From Holtiella tumoricola (GTDB lineage: Bacteria > Bacillota > Clostridia > Lachnospirales > Cellulosilyticaceae), in NCBI RefSeq assembly GCF_027857615.1, contig NZ_JAQIFT010000020.1:1-30410 (forward strand): a stretch of 30,410 nucleotides of DNA, given 5' to 3'. Of the stretch, positions 23,741 through 30,410 are shown one piece after another. How positions within the stretch are numbered: position 1 is the first letter of the stretch; each line of letters starts with the position of its first letter. Below the pieces are notes generated by a model, which was not told where the DNA came from, ran no database searches, and saw nothing but the letters and a program-made list of their open reading frames with translations. The position numbers were made by a program, and so were the translations under genes.

Positions 23741-25398
23741 TAAGCTTTATGTGCTTGGTCAACTACTTTTTGTAATGCTTCTAAAGCGTCTGCTGGAAGT
23801 TTATCGAATCCGCCCTTTTCTGTATCGCGAGATTTAATGAAATCTACACGATCTTGCATACGTTTTTGTAATTGTTCAACGTACTGAGCATCTTCAAAGT
23901 TTGGTACAAAGCCTTCAATCTCCATAATTTGAATATCTGAGAATGGTCCCCATGGTTTGAATTCTGCTTTACCTTCTACTACTGCTTCAAGAGCACCTAA
24001 AGTATCTTTTGGTGTTACTTTTTTGCCCATGAAATCGCCAGTATTTAAGATATAACAATCTACATTTCTTTCAGCAACTAATGCTTTGAATTTTTCATAG
24101 TCATTTACTAATGGATATGTTCTAAATGGGTTAGCATATGGTTCAACTACTAATGCATTTGGATCAACACCTGGAGCAAGTCTTTCTGCACTTGAACGTT
24201 TTGTAGCAAGTGTAGCACCCATTACAGAAGCAAGTTCTGCACCACTTAATTTAACAATTGGTGGAATTGTAGGGTCTTTCATAATCCAGAAGATTGCATT
24301 AACTGGTTCATCAAATTTATTTACACGGTTTGGTGACCAAAGAATTGATTTTACTGCACGACCGTTACCATTACGAACATCTTCTGTAACAGGAACGATT
24401 TTACCATCTTCATCCATTGTAGCACCACAGTTTTGCATTGTAACAAGATATTTGTTATCTTCACATGTAAGTGGATAGTCTTGTGTTTTATCAAAGTATG
24501 CTGGTTCAAGTGCTACTGATGAACCATTTTCTGTTGAGATAACAAAAGCATCATCATGAAGTACTGTAATATCATATTTACCACCATGACGAGCATGTGT
24601 AAGTGTTGATTTACCTGATCCTGAAAGACCAAATACACCAGCAACAAATGATTTACCATCTTCTAAGTTATAGCGTTTTTGTCCACCATGGCATGATGCA
24701 TAGCCATGACGATTAGCCATAGCCCAAGCAAGTGTTAATGTACCTTTTTTGTGTTCTCCAAAGTATCTCATACCTAAGATAGCTGCACAGTTATGTTCTG
24801 GATCGAAGAATGTAAGTCCCATTGGATGATCTGGGTGTGACCAATCTGGATCTGAGAATATGTAAAGGTCTCCATCTGGATATACCTTAGAATCTGCATA
24901 CATTTTAGCTACTTCTTCATTAATTGCTTGGAAGTTTAATAACCATGAATACATAATATTTTCTTGTGTTGCTGGAATACAAAGATGTGCTTTTACTGAA
25001 AAATCTTTATCAAGACCTACAATAGCTTGTGCATGATATAATTTTTTAGTACGTGCTTTGTAGATAGCTTCACTAATCTTAAGAGCATATTCACCTTGGT
25101 TAACACCTGGTTCACCCATAATTTTACGAGCTGCTGCTGCACGTCCACTTACAGCACCATCATTGAAAAGAAGAATTTTTGTATCATCATCTAAACCAAG
25201 TAGGTCTGGTCTATATACAGGAATATCTGTTACGATTGTACCTGGTGCATTTGCAGCAAGTTTGTAAGCTTCTTTTAAAGAAGTTACTGGTGTTACATTA
25301 TTACCGTAAAATGCTGTTTCAATTGTGGTACGAATTTGTCCAAAGATAGGATTGTTTGCACCAATTTCAGTTCTTGGAAATCTAGATTTTGTTGCCAT
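23740..25398 (-). CDS. pckA: Phosphoenolpyruvate carboxykinase (ATP)
   Basis: Interconverts oxaloacetate plus ATP and PEP plus CO2 plus ADP. In fermenting anaerobes it often runs toward oxaloacetate and conserves ATP. The 552 residues fit the family. The kinase-1a P-loop is GVFGLSGSGKSTL (255-266 region) and the metal-binding kinase-2 segment is HDDAF (281-285). RYFGEHKKG and an Arg-rich substrate region (RTYPL) are also present. GGAGGAG precedes the start. A strong promoter with a perfect -35 lies about 85-115 nt upstream, in keeping with high expression. The gene is alone on its transcript, with a perfect hairpin terminator at its 3' end. Confidence 0.97.
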   Translation of the reverse strand: MATKSRFPRTEIGANNPIFGQIRTTIETAFYGNNVTPVTSLKEAYKLAANAPGTIVTDIPVYRPDLLGLDDDTKILLFNDGAVSGRAAAARKIMGEPGVNQGEYALKISEAIYKARTKKLYHAQAIVGLDKDFSVKAHLCIPATQENIMYSWLLNFQAINEEVAKMYADSKVYPDGDLYIFSDPDWSHPDHPMGLTFFDPEHNCAAILGMRYFGEHKKGTLTLAWAMANRHGYASCHGGQKRYNLEDGKSFVAGVFGLSGSGKSTLTHARHGGKYDITVLHDDAFVISTENGSSVALEPAYFDKTQDYPLTCEDNKYLVTMQNCGATMDEDGKIVPVTEDVRNGNGRAVKSILWSPNRVNKFDEPVNAIFWIMKDPTIPPIVKLSGAELASVMGATLATKRSSAERLAPGVDPNALVVEPYANPFRTYPLVNDYEKFKALVAERNVDCYILNTGDFMGKKVTPKDTLGALEAVVEGKAEFKPWGPFSDIQIMEIEGFVPNFEDAQYVEQLQKRMQDRVDFIKSRDTEKGGFDKLPADALEALQKVVDQAHKA

Positions 25399-25483
25399 TA
25401 TAAACTCCTCCTTATTTACACATAAGTAAAATATACATAGCTATTAGGAATATTATTCAAAAAAAAATCGTTTCCCAATTATA

Positions 25484-25512
25484 ATTATCTAATTTGTTAC
25501 AATGTTTGTCAA
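25484..25512 (-). promoter_or_regulatory. pckA promoter
   Basis: Perfect -35 TTGACA (25512-25507), 17-nt spacer and -10 GATAAT (25489-25484) on the minus strand. The untranslated leader would be about 80 nt. Confidence 0.8.
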
Positions 25513-25584
25513 TACAAATTTCAGATATTATTAATAAATTAACAACTATATATATAAATCTATATTTAATTAAAAATATCATTC

Positions 25585-25638
25585 AATAAATAAAAAAGTT
25601 ATGTTAATTAACTAATTAACATAACTTTTTTATTTATT
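25585..25638 (-). terminator. Terminator after the DUF1836 gene
   Basis: A perfect 26-bp inverted repeat (25585-25610 with 25613-25638) with a 2-nt centre overlaps the stop codon of the DUF1836 gene. It ends in T-rich sequence on the minus strand, before the pckA promoter. Confidence 0.85.
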
Positions 25639-26206
25639 ATTTAATACATTTATCAATAATAATTTCAGCCAAACGTTTATGATATATTGCTTGCTCAATT
25701 AAGGTAAAGACTAAAAGGGCTGCCCCTATCTTTTCATCTTTTATTCCCCATTTATCTAATTCCTCATTAACAGTATCAACTCTTTTTTCTATACCTAGTT
25801 CAAAATAACTCATTTCTTTCTCTCTACTATTCAAACAAGCCTTATAAAGATTTGTTAATGTCTCGCTATCTATATTATCTTCTTGCTTTAACACAGAAAA
25901 TACATCTTTTATATCACTAATGCTAATAATACTTTTTAATTGGTAAAGAAGTAGCATTAAAACAATATGATCCTTTGTATACTTTTTCTTATGCGCTGGC
26001 ATTAATACTTTATCTTTTGTGTAGTTGTTAATCATTGTTTTTGTAAGTAACTTATCGTCTTCATGTCGCTTAGTATGGCTAAGATTACTTTCAAATAAAG
26101 TAATCAATTGATCCATATATAAATCAAGATTAGGAATGTCCTCTAAAGCCATATGTTCATCTAATCTAAGGCTTGCTACTTGTTCTTCTAACCACTTCTT
26201 TTCCAT
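25637..26206 (-). CDS. DUF1836 domain protein, possible MerR-like regulator
   Basis: A 189-residue, helix-rich, soluble protein of the DUF1836 family, which is common in Firmicutes. Residues about 20-130 look like a winged helix-turn-helix of the MerR type: DLYMDQLITLFE, then LTKTMINNYTKDKVLMP, then KKKYTKDHIVLMLLLYQLK, which matches the tyrosine-containing wing region of MerR DNA-binding domains. The C-terminal part (about 130-189) is all helical. A DNA-binding role is inferred from this pattern; no target is known. GAAGGTG precedes ATG 26206. It is divergent from the hemolysin III-like gene and shares the 170-nt promoter region with it, so that gene is a possible target. Confidence 0.82.
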   Translation of the reverse strand: MEKKWLEEQVASLRLDEHMALEDIPNLDLYMDQLITLFESNLSHTKRHEDDKLLTKTMINNYTKDKVLMPAHKKKYTKDHIVLMLLLYQLKSIISISDIKDVFSVLKQEDNIDSETLTNLYKACLNSREKEMSYFELGIEKRVDTVNEELDKWGIKDEKIGAALLVFTLIEQAIYHKRLAEIIIDKCIK

Positions 26207-26236
26207 ATTCGCACCTTCTTTAGTCCTATTAAATTT

Positions 26237-26265
26237 ATCATAACTAATCCCCCTTATAAAATCAA
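26237..26265 (-). promoter_or_regulatory. Promoter of the DUF1836 gene
   Basis: TTGATT (26265-26260), 17-nt spacer, TATGAT (26242-26237) on the minus strand, 31 nt before the start codon. Confidence 0.6.
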
Positions 26266-26288
26266 GCCAAATTATTCTAGATACTATA

Positions 26289-26318
26289 TTGACTATAGAA
26301 TGTATGATATGATATATT
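26289..26318 (+). promoter_or_regulatory. Promoter of the hemolysin III-like gene
   Basis: TTGACT (26289-26294), an 18-nt spacer and TATATT (26313-26318). It is divergent from the DUF1836 promoter, with the two -35 boxes only about 23 nt apart. Confidence 0.55.
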
Positions 26319-26375
26319 TTAGTTATAATATTAAGTAGTATTAAAAACTACATATTATAGTTAGGAGATGTTTAA

Positions 26376-27023
26376 ATGAATAATTCTGTTAGAGAACCTA
26401 TTAATGCGTACACACATCTTTTAGGTGCTGGTTTATCTCTTGTAGGAACAATATTTTTACTTATATATGGTGGTAAAGGTCTTCCTCTTACTACAACAGC
26501 TATTGTCTCAATTATTATTTTTGGGTTAAGCCTGGTTAGTTTATATACTGCTAGTGGTATTTATCATGCTGTACGTGCTAAAGATGCTGTATTATTAAAG
26601 CTAAAAAAATTAGATCATTCTATGATCTTCATACTTATCGCTGGCTCATATACTCCATTTTGTTTATTAACGCTTTCTGGAGTATGGCAAATTACTATTC
26701 TTACATTAGTTTGGACCTTAGCAATCATAGGTATTACACTCAAAATGTTTTGGATTAATATGCCACGCTGGATATCAACGAGTTTTTATATTGGCATGGG
26801 ATGGGTTGCTCTCCTAGCACTCAATCCTCTTACCAAAGCGCTTAGTGTAGGTGGCACTACATGGTTAGCACTAGGAGGTATCATGTATACTATTGGGGGT
26901 ATTATTTATGGCTTTAAAAAGCCAAATATATCTGAACAATTTGGTTTCCATGAACTCTTTCATATTTTTGTGCTATTAGGTAGTGCATGCCATTACTGGT
27001 GTGTATTTAATTACGTATTATAA
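26376..27023 (+). CDS. Hemolysin III / PAQR family membrane protein (YqfA-like)
   Basis: A 215-residue seven-helix membrane protein of the PAQR/HlyIII family. Signature residues are present: EPINAYTH near the N-terminus, SGIYHAV after TM2, LDHSMIFILIAGSYTP in TM3, and FGFHELFHIFVLLGSACHY in TM7. The conserved His residues would bind zinc in a ceramidase-like site. Despite the name, most bacterial members are thought to affect membrane lipid state rather than act as toxins. TTAGGAG precedes the start. The divergent DUF1836 regulator next to it may control it. A 25-bp hairpin separates it from the convergent DUF975 gene. Confidence 0.9.
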   Translation: MNNSVREPINAYTHLLGAGLSLVGTIFLLIYGGKGLPLTTTAIVSIIIFGLSLVSLYTASGIYHAVRAKDAVLLKLKKLDHSMIFILIAGSYTPFCLLTLSGVWQITILTLVWTLAIIGITLKMFWINMPRWISTSFYIGMGWVALLALNPLTKALSVGGTTWLALGGIMYTIGGIIYGFKKPNISEQFGFHELFHIFVLLGSACHYWCVFNYVL

Positions 27024-27026
27024 TAT

Positions 27027-27083
27027 ATAGACTAAAAAAATAGAAAGGGCTACTATGCAGCCCTTTCTATTTTTTTAGTCTAT
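27027..27083. terminator. Bidirectional terminator between the PAQR and DUF975 genes
   Basis: A perfect 25-bp stem (27027-27051 with 27059-27083) and 7-nt loop, with a GC-rich centre and A/T-rich base, lies between convergent genes. Confidence 0.9.
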
Positions 27084-27096
27084 TATTCTATAGAAT

Positions 27097-27672
27097 CTAT
27101 TGACTTGCTAGTTTCCTATAAACATTTGCCAAGGTGACCTCCATATAAGGTATAAGCCAAAAGAATCCTATTCCCAACGTTAATACAGATAAAATTCCCC
27201 ATCCTAAGAAAGATAAACTTAAAATAAATAGGTCCATCTTATATCCCTTCGTAATACGCTTACTTTCATTAAGCGCTTCACATATTCCAATGTCTGGATG
27301 ATCTGCTAAAACATAAAAACACATAGAATAGCTATATGCTTTTATAATTCCAGGTATAATAAGTAATAAACTCCATAAGAATACCCATAGTTGTTGCCAA
27401 AAGAATAATCCTAATGCATTTACAAAATTTCTAAATCCTGAGAATGCATCTTCTATAGATAATTCTTGCCTATCAACAACTTTTAGACTTATTAATGCAT
27501 ATGTTAGCGTAAAAGCCCCCATTACAATCCAAGAAGCTAATACTCCTATATAAGGGATATATTGAATGCCACATGTAATGATAGTAATAACTAAAAATAA
27601 TCCACCTGTAACTGCCCATCTTCCTTTTAATTGTTCTTTACTCTGATCTTTTACTTCAGTTCTTGTAAACAT
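27097..27672 (-). CDS. DUF975 family membrane protein
   Basis: A 191-residue protein of the DUF975 family, widespread in Firmicutes, with about four to five hydrophobic segments (about 22-40, 45-65, 90-112, 148-178). The C-terminal AYSYSMCFYVLADHPDIG and ALNESKRITKGYKMDLF stretches are the most characteristic part of the family, and a short amphipathic N-terminus (RTEVKDQSKEQLKGRW) precedes the first helix. Function is unknown. AAGGGGG lies before ATG 27672. It is followed by a shared terminator and stands alone, between the PAQR gene and the cold-shock gene. Confidence 0.88.
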   Translation of the reverse strand: MFTRTEVKDQSKEQLKGRWAVTGGLFLVITIITCGIQYIPYIGVLASWIVMGAFTLTYALISLKVVDRQELSIEDAFSGFRNFVNALGLFFWQQLWVFLWSLLLIIPGIIKAYSYSMCFYVLADHPDIGICEALNESKRITKGYKMDLFILSLSFLGWGILSVLTLGIGFFWLIPYMEVTLANVYRKLASQ

Positions 27673-27751
27673 ATATCAAACCCCCTTTATAAAAAATTAA
27701 AAATTTCCCCATTAACTAATCTATTAAAGGTTACTTAATAATATGATTACA

Positions 27752-27785
27752 AATAAAAAAACCTGTAAGTTAAACTCACAGGTTT
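27752..27785 (-). terminator. Terminator of the cold-shock gene
   Basis: An 8-bp stem AAACCTGT/ACAGGTTT (27759-27766 with 27778-27785), extendable by inner AGTT/AACT pairs, is followed on the minus strand by seven T residues. It lies 12 nt past the stop codon. Confidence 0.85.
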
Positions 27786-27796
27786 ATAAACATAAA

Positions 27797-27994
27797 TTAT
27801 TTGCGTGTTACGTTAGCAGCTTGTGGCCCTCTGTTTCCTTCAACGATGTCGAATTCAACTGTTTGACCTTCTTCTAATGTTTTGAATCCTTCTGATTGGA
27901 TAGCTGTGAAATGTACGAAAACGTCATCTCCATCTTCTCTTTCAATGAATCCAAATCCTTTTTCTGCATTAAACCATTTAACTTTACCTACCAT
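27797..27994 (-). CDS. Cold-shock protein (CspA family RNA chaperone)
   Basis: A 65-residue single cold-shock domain, a small beta-barrel that binds single-stranded RNA and DNA and melts mRNA structure. The RNP1 motif KGFGFIE (13-19) and RNP2 motif DVFVHF (24-29) are intact. The aromatic patch (Trp8, Phe15, Phe17, Phe27, His28, Phe29) is in place. The start is preceded by AAGGAGG. The 5' leader of about 120 nt is highly structured (separate entry) and can pair with the Shine-Dalgarno region, which suggests post-transcriptional or temperature control as known for other csp genes. The name CspA, CspB or CspD cannot be chosen from sequence. Confidence 0.95.
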   Translation of the reverse strand: MVGKVKWFNAEKGFGFIEREDGDDVFVHFTAIQSEGFKTLEEGQTVEFDIVEGNRGPQAANVTRK

Positions 27995-27997
27995 TAC

Positions 27998-28082
27998 TAG
28001 GCCTCCTTATAAAAAAAGTTACTGCTAAAACACTGTACTACAAAACGCTTTCGGTCCAGTGTTTTGTGTAACATGCGGCCTA
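27998..28082 (-). promoter_or_regulatory. Structured 5' leader of the cold-shock mRNA, possible RNA switch
   Basis: On the minus strand GTTAC (28072-28068) plus AAAACACTG (28065-28057) can pair with CAGTGTTTT (28035-28027) plus GTAAC (28022-28018), and seven T residues follow (28017-28011), giving a terminator-like hairpin. A competing local hairpin pairs ACAAAAC (28067-28061) with GTTTTGT (28046-28040). The flanking UAGGCC (28082-28077) is complementary to GGCCUA (28003-27998), which touches the AAGGAGG site. These alternatives are seen by eye; energies were not computed. Confidence 0.6.
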
Positions 28083-28118
28083 CCTTCGTTTAATTCCAAT
28101 ATTTTAACTTACATAAAT

Positions 28119-28147
28119 AGGATATCATAAGCACCATAAATAATCAA
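28119..28147 (-). promoter_or_regulatory. Possible cold-shock gene promoter
   Basis: TTGATT (28147-28142), 17-nt spacer and TATCCT (28124-28119) on the minus strand. The -10 is poor. It is placed so that the transcript would include the whole structured leader. Confidence 0.35.
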
Positions 28148-28319
28148 GTGATTTGCTTATACTTTTTGTGTAATTTGTATTAAATCCAGTCAATTCATAC
28201 ATAAACATTATAGGTTTCACTTAATTTTTATTTTAATATCAAATATAATTTGTATTATTATGATATATATAGTTTTTAATTTAAATACTTTTATAAGATA
28301 AATTTTATATCTTTATAAA
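28148..28319. other. AT-rich intergenic stretch
   Basis: Together with the cold-shock leader this makes a 325-nt gap. This part is very AT-rich and has no credible ORF. Ttataagata (28291-28300) and tatcttataa (28323-28332) form a weak AU-only hairpin that overlaps the end of the next gene and might serve as its terminator. Confidence 0.4.
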
Positions 28320-29060
28320 CTATATCTTATAAAAAATTTCTATACTTTCTTGTATAGGTTTTCCATGCAGATCTATCGAAAATACATAAAGTCTATCCTT
28401 TGTAACCCAAAAATTAATTTTAACTTTTTCTTCTTGATTTTCCTTTTGTCTATAAATTATAAGGCTATTAGGTGATGTTATAATATAACTTTGATTAGTC
28501 CATAAATTATCTAGATAACTATCTTTCATAGCATATCCATTAAACTCCAAAATATGTGCTGAATTTGACTTCCACTTACCTTCTAGATATTGCTTTGCCT
28601 CTACATTTGAATTAGGTAAATCTAAACCTGTAAAAGGAGTTATCTGTCCTAATATAATACTTTGGACTTTATTTTCATTCCCTATAGTAAAGATAATATG
28701 CTCGGTAGCTACTCCAAAATGATTTTCTTTACCATAAATAATCTCTATAGAATGTTCCCTTGCATTAATCCACTCTTCTGGATACACTTTATAGATTTTG
28801 TCTATACTATCTCCAACTTGAATACTATCTATCCAATACCCTTCTCTATTTATTTGTATCTTTGTAATAATATTATCTTCATCTATTATACTCTCTATCC
28901 CATTACTCATTAAACCTTTAGGAAGTATACTAGATGCCTGTCCAATATAAGTTTTTAAATCAATGGGTATATCCCTTCCATATAGCTGCCCTACTCTAAA
29001 ACCTATTACTATTATCATTAATACTACTATACTACTTATTAATCTAACTTTTCTTTTCAT
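28320..29060 (-). CDS. Membrane-anchored protein of unknown function
   Basis: Not recognised. The 246 residues begin with a basic N-terminus and one hydrophobic helix (about 7-23, SSIVVLMIIVIGF), so the protein is probably anchored with the rest outside the cell. The segment EGYWIDSIQVGDSIDKIYKVYPEEW (quoted in part: IDSIQVGDSIDKIYKVYP, about 77-94) resembles repeat modules that follow a small-molecule or lipoprotein-like fold. The C-terminal half is beta-rich, with GKWKSNSAHILEFNG and KDRLYVFSID, somewhat like a lipocalin-type ligand or quality-control domain. This likeness is weak. AGGGGGG precedes ATG 29060. A palindrome overlaps the -35 of its promoter, so it is probably regulated. Confidence 0.75.
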   Translation of the reverse strand: MKRKVRLISSIVVLMIIVIGFRVGQLYGRDIPIDLKTYIGQASSILPKGLMSNGIESIIDEDNIITKIQINREGYWIDSIQVGDSIDKIYKVYPEEWINAREHSIEIIYGKENHFGVATEHIIFTIGNENKVQSIILGQITPFTGLDLPNSNVEAKQYLEGKWKSNSAHILEFNGYAMKDSYLDNLWTNQSYIITSPNSLIIYRQKENQEEKVKINFWVTKDRLYVFSIDLHGKPIQESIEIFYKI

Positions 29061-29090
29061 TAGTATATCCCCCCTAACCTAAGTTGTATC

Positions 29091-29120
29091 AGTATAACAC
29101 AATTGTAAATATTTTACAAT
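29091..29120 (-). promoter_or_regulatory. Promoter with palindromic operator-like site
   Basis: TTGTAA (29119-29114), 17-nt spacer and TATACT (29096-29091) on the minus strand, 30 nt before the start. A perfect 8-bp inverted repeat ATTGTAAA-TAT-TTTACAAT (29102-29120) covers the -35 box, a typical repressor position. Confidence 0.65.
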
Positions 29121-29211
29121 TTTATCTAGATAAATTTATTTATCAATTTTAAAATATTTAGTTATATTATTTTTGATAATCTTCATCTCATATTGGTAAT
29201 ATTAAATTTTT

Positions 29212-29264
29212 ATAATAAAGAAGAGAGCATTTCATTAATCCTGAAATGCTCTCTTCTTTATTAT
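29212..29264 (-). terminator. Terminator of the alpha/beta hydrolase gene
   Basis: A perfect 23-bp stem (29212-29234 with 29242-29264) and 7-nt loop lies 5 nt after the stop codon. Confidence 0.88.
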
Positions 29265-29269
29265 TTTTA

Positions 29270-30010
29270 TTAGTTACTTTCCATTAAAAATGTATCAATA
29301 ATTTCGTTAAGATGCTTAGGTTGCTTATAAGGAATATCATGTTCAAAATTAGTAAGAATTCTTGAATAACAATTCTTATTTAATTTCTCTAGTGTATCTA
29401 CTGAAGTTATGACTTCTTTACTCTCTTTAGATCCTGCTAACGCTAGCATAGGAATCTTTATATCTCTATACTCATTATAGTCCTCTATATTTACGCCATA
29501 TAAAGTCATATTTACTAGATTATCTACTGTAGTTTCCTTGCAGTATTTAAGAAACTTCTCTCTTTGTATCTTATCCATACCTATCCATTTAGCTTGAATC
29601 TTTAAAAACCAGTTTATTTTCATAGCTCTTACCATTTGGTTCTTTATAACTTTTGTTACCTCTTCTATTCCTTGTTCACTTTTACATATCCAAGGACTTA
29701 TTAAGATAGCTTTATTAAAATAATTCTCTGCAGAGCATAAAATAGGAATTATAAGCTGTGCCCCTAATGAAAATCCAACTATACTTACCTTATCTTTATT
29801 TAAACCTTTTACTATTTCTAAGATACCTTCTATACATTCTTCTCTGTTATAACTTTTATTTGATTCTTCTCCATTGCCGTATAAATGAGGTAATATAAGA
29901 TGATACTTATCTGCAAGCTCATACTGTCCCACAAAGGTTTGAGGCATACCTGCTCCATGTAACATAACTATAGTTTGTTTATTTGGATCCCCTATTTCTT
30001 CAAAATACAT
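29270..30010 (-). CDS. Alpha/beta-fold hydrolase
   Basis: A 246-residue soluble alpha/beta hydrolase. The oxyanion segment is MLHGAGMP (16-23), the nucleophile elbow is GFSLGAQ with Ser81, the acid is probably in LALAGSKES, and the catalytic His is in FEHDIPYK near the C-terminus. A cap of helices (about 120-165) covers the active site. It resembles broad esterase/lipase-like or BioH-type hydrolases; the substrate cannot be assigned. A GAGAGAAT site precedes the start. It lies next to the tRNA-Tyr/5S end of an rrn operon, from which it is separated by a terminator. Confidence 0.85.
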   Translation of the reverse strand: MYFEEIGDPNKQTIVMLHGAGMPQTFVGQYELADKYHLILPHLYGNGEESNKSYNREECIEGILEIVKGLNKDKVSIVGFSLGAQLIIPILCSAENYFNKAILISPWICKSEQGIEEVTKVIKNQMVRAMKINWFLKIQAKWIGMDKIQREKFLKYCKETTVDNLVNMTLYGVNIEDYNEYRDIKIPMLALAGSKESKEVITSVDTLEKLNKNCYSRILTNFEHDIPYKQPKHLNEIIDTFLMESN

Positions 30011-30104
30011 CTTTTATATTCTCTCCTTAGTACTATACTTTCTTATCACTATCATTAACTATATCCTTAAATAAGTAAGTATATTCCAATATCATTTTCA
30101 TATA

Positions 30105-30140
30105 AAATAAAAAAGTGTAAGATTTTCATCTTACACTTTT
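30105..30140 (-). terminator. Terminator of the rRNA/tRNA operon
   Basis: A perfect 13-bp stem (30111-30123 with 30128-30140) and 4-nt loop is followed on the minus strand by T residues, 4 nt after the tRNA-Tyr 3' end. Confidence 0.85.
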
Positions 30141-30144
30141 AACA

Positions 30145-30226
30145 TGGAGGGAGAAGGATTCGAACCTTCGAAGGCGGTGCCAACAGATTTACAGTCTGCC
30201 CCCTTTGGCCACTCGGGAACCCCTCC
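30145..30226 (-). tRNA. tRNA-Tyr (anticodon GTA)
   Basis: An 82-nt class II tRNA with a long variable arm. The acceptor stem GGAGGGG pairs with TCCCTCC (last pair G-U), the anticodon loop is CTGTAAA with GTA, and the T-arm is GGTTCGAATCC. The discriminator base is A; CCA is not encoded. It lies 5 nt after the 5S rRNA and is probably cut from the rrn transcript. Confidence 0.96.
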
Positions 30227-30231
30227 TTAAA

Positions 30232-30348
30232 TTTGGCAACCACCTACTCTCCCGGTCCGTCTCCAGACAAGTACCATCGGCCGCTTTAGTCTTAACCTAC
30301 GTGTTCGGTATGGGAACGGGTGTTTCCCTAAAGCGCATCGTCACCAAA
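30232..30348 (-). rRNA. rrf: 5S ribosomal RNA
   Basis: A 117-nt 5S rRNA. The ends TTTGGTGA and GTTGCCAAA form helix I, and the conserved CCCGTTCCCATACCGAACACG core and GAGAGTAGGTGGTTGCC tail are clear. It is followed by tRNA-Tyr and a terminator. The 23S gene is expected just to the right of the window; 30349-30410 is the 23S-5S spacer or 3' flank. Confidence 0.96.
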
Positions 30349-30410
30349 AATGCTTAGAATATTTAGTTTAAGTATAAAACCTCATACTCTCAAAAACAAA
30401 TACTGCAATC

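Noticed and set aside
1..30410. Insertion sequences, prophage, CRISPR arrays
   Set aside because: No transposase, integrase or phage-like genes and no regularly spaced direct repeats were seen by eye.

Overview
The window looks like chromosomal DNA of a low-GC, anaerobic, endospore-forming Firmicute of the Clostridia, probably a Lachnospirales member and possibly Cellulosilyticum-like (the genus is an inference from gene content and style). The evidence is strong AGGAGG-type ribosome binding sites, a T-box leader, ATP-dependent PEP carboxykinase, DUF1836 and DUF975 proteins, a CotE-like spore-coat chitinase and a Csp-like subtilase. I see no insertion sequences, phage genes or CRISPR arrays. 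It reads as ordinary core and accessory chromosome with several notable RNA-level control regions.

Left part (1-9.1 kb, all on the minus strand). First comes a partial, unrecognised Pro/Cys-rich protein. An aromatic amino acid operon aroF-pheA-ridA follows. It is preceded by a near-consensus promoter, a 42-codon leader ORF with 12 aromatic codons in a 21-codon stretch, and an intrinsic terminator: a candidate ribosome-mediated attenuator, the most interesting item in the window. Next are rsmA/ksgA, a YabE-like DUF348/G5/3D wall protein, a TatD-family DNase, a 5'-nucleotidase of the NT5C type, a small coiled-coil protein and an Eis-like N-acetyltransferase.

Middle (9.1-21.8 kb). A CotE-like GH18 chitinase carries a decayed peroxiredoxin N-terminus, and a dCache chemoreceptor follows. 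On the minus strand are metG and a Nudix hydrolase. Then comes a Csp-family subtilisin-like protease with an intact triad but an odd translation start. A methionine-type T-box leads a metN-metI-metQ transporter cluster followed by an M20 amidohydrolase. This suggests methionine-starvation control of uptake of methionine, and perhaps of acylated methionine.

Right part (21.8-30.4 kb). An APC amino acid/polyamine permease, a small bacterial PH-domain protein, pckA, a DUF1836 regulator divergent from a hemolysin III/PAQR protein, a DUF975 membrane protein, and a cold-shock protein whose mRNA leader can fold into alternative hairpins and sequester its own Shine-Dalgarno. Then an unrecognised membrane-anchored protein with a palindrome across its promoter -35, an alpha/beta hydrolase, tRNA-Tyr and 5S rRNA. 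The last two are the tail of an rrn operon that enters from the right edge on the minus strand.

Most genes are single units separated by long, often perfect, hairpin terminators (16-26 bp stems), several of them shared by convergent genes.
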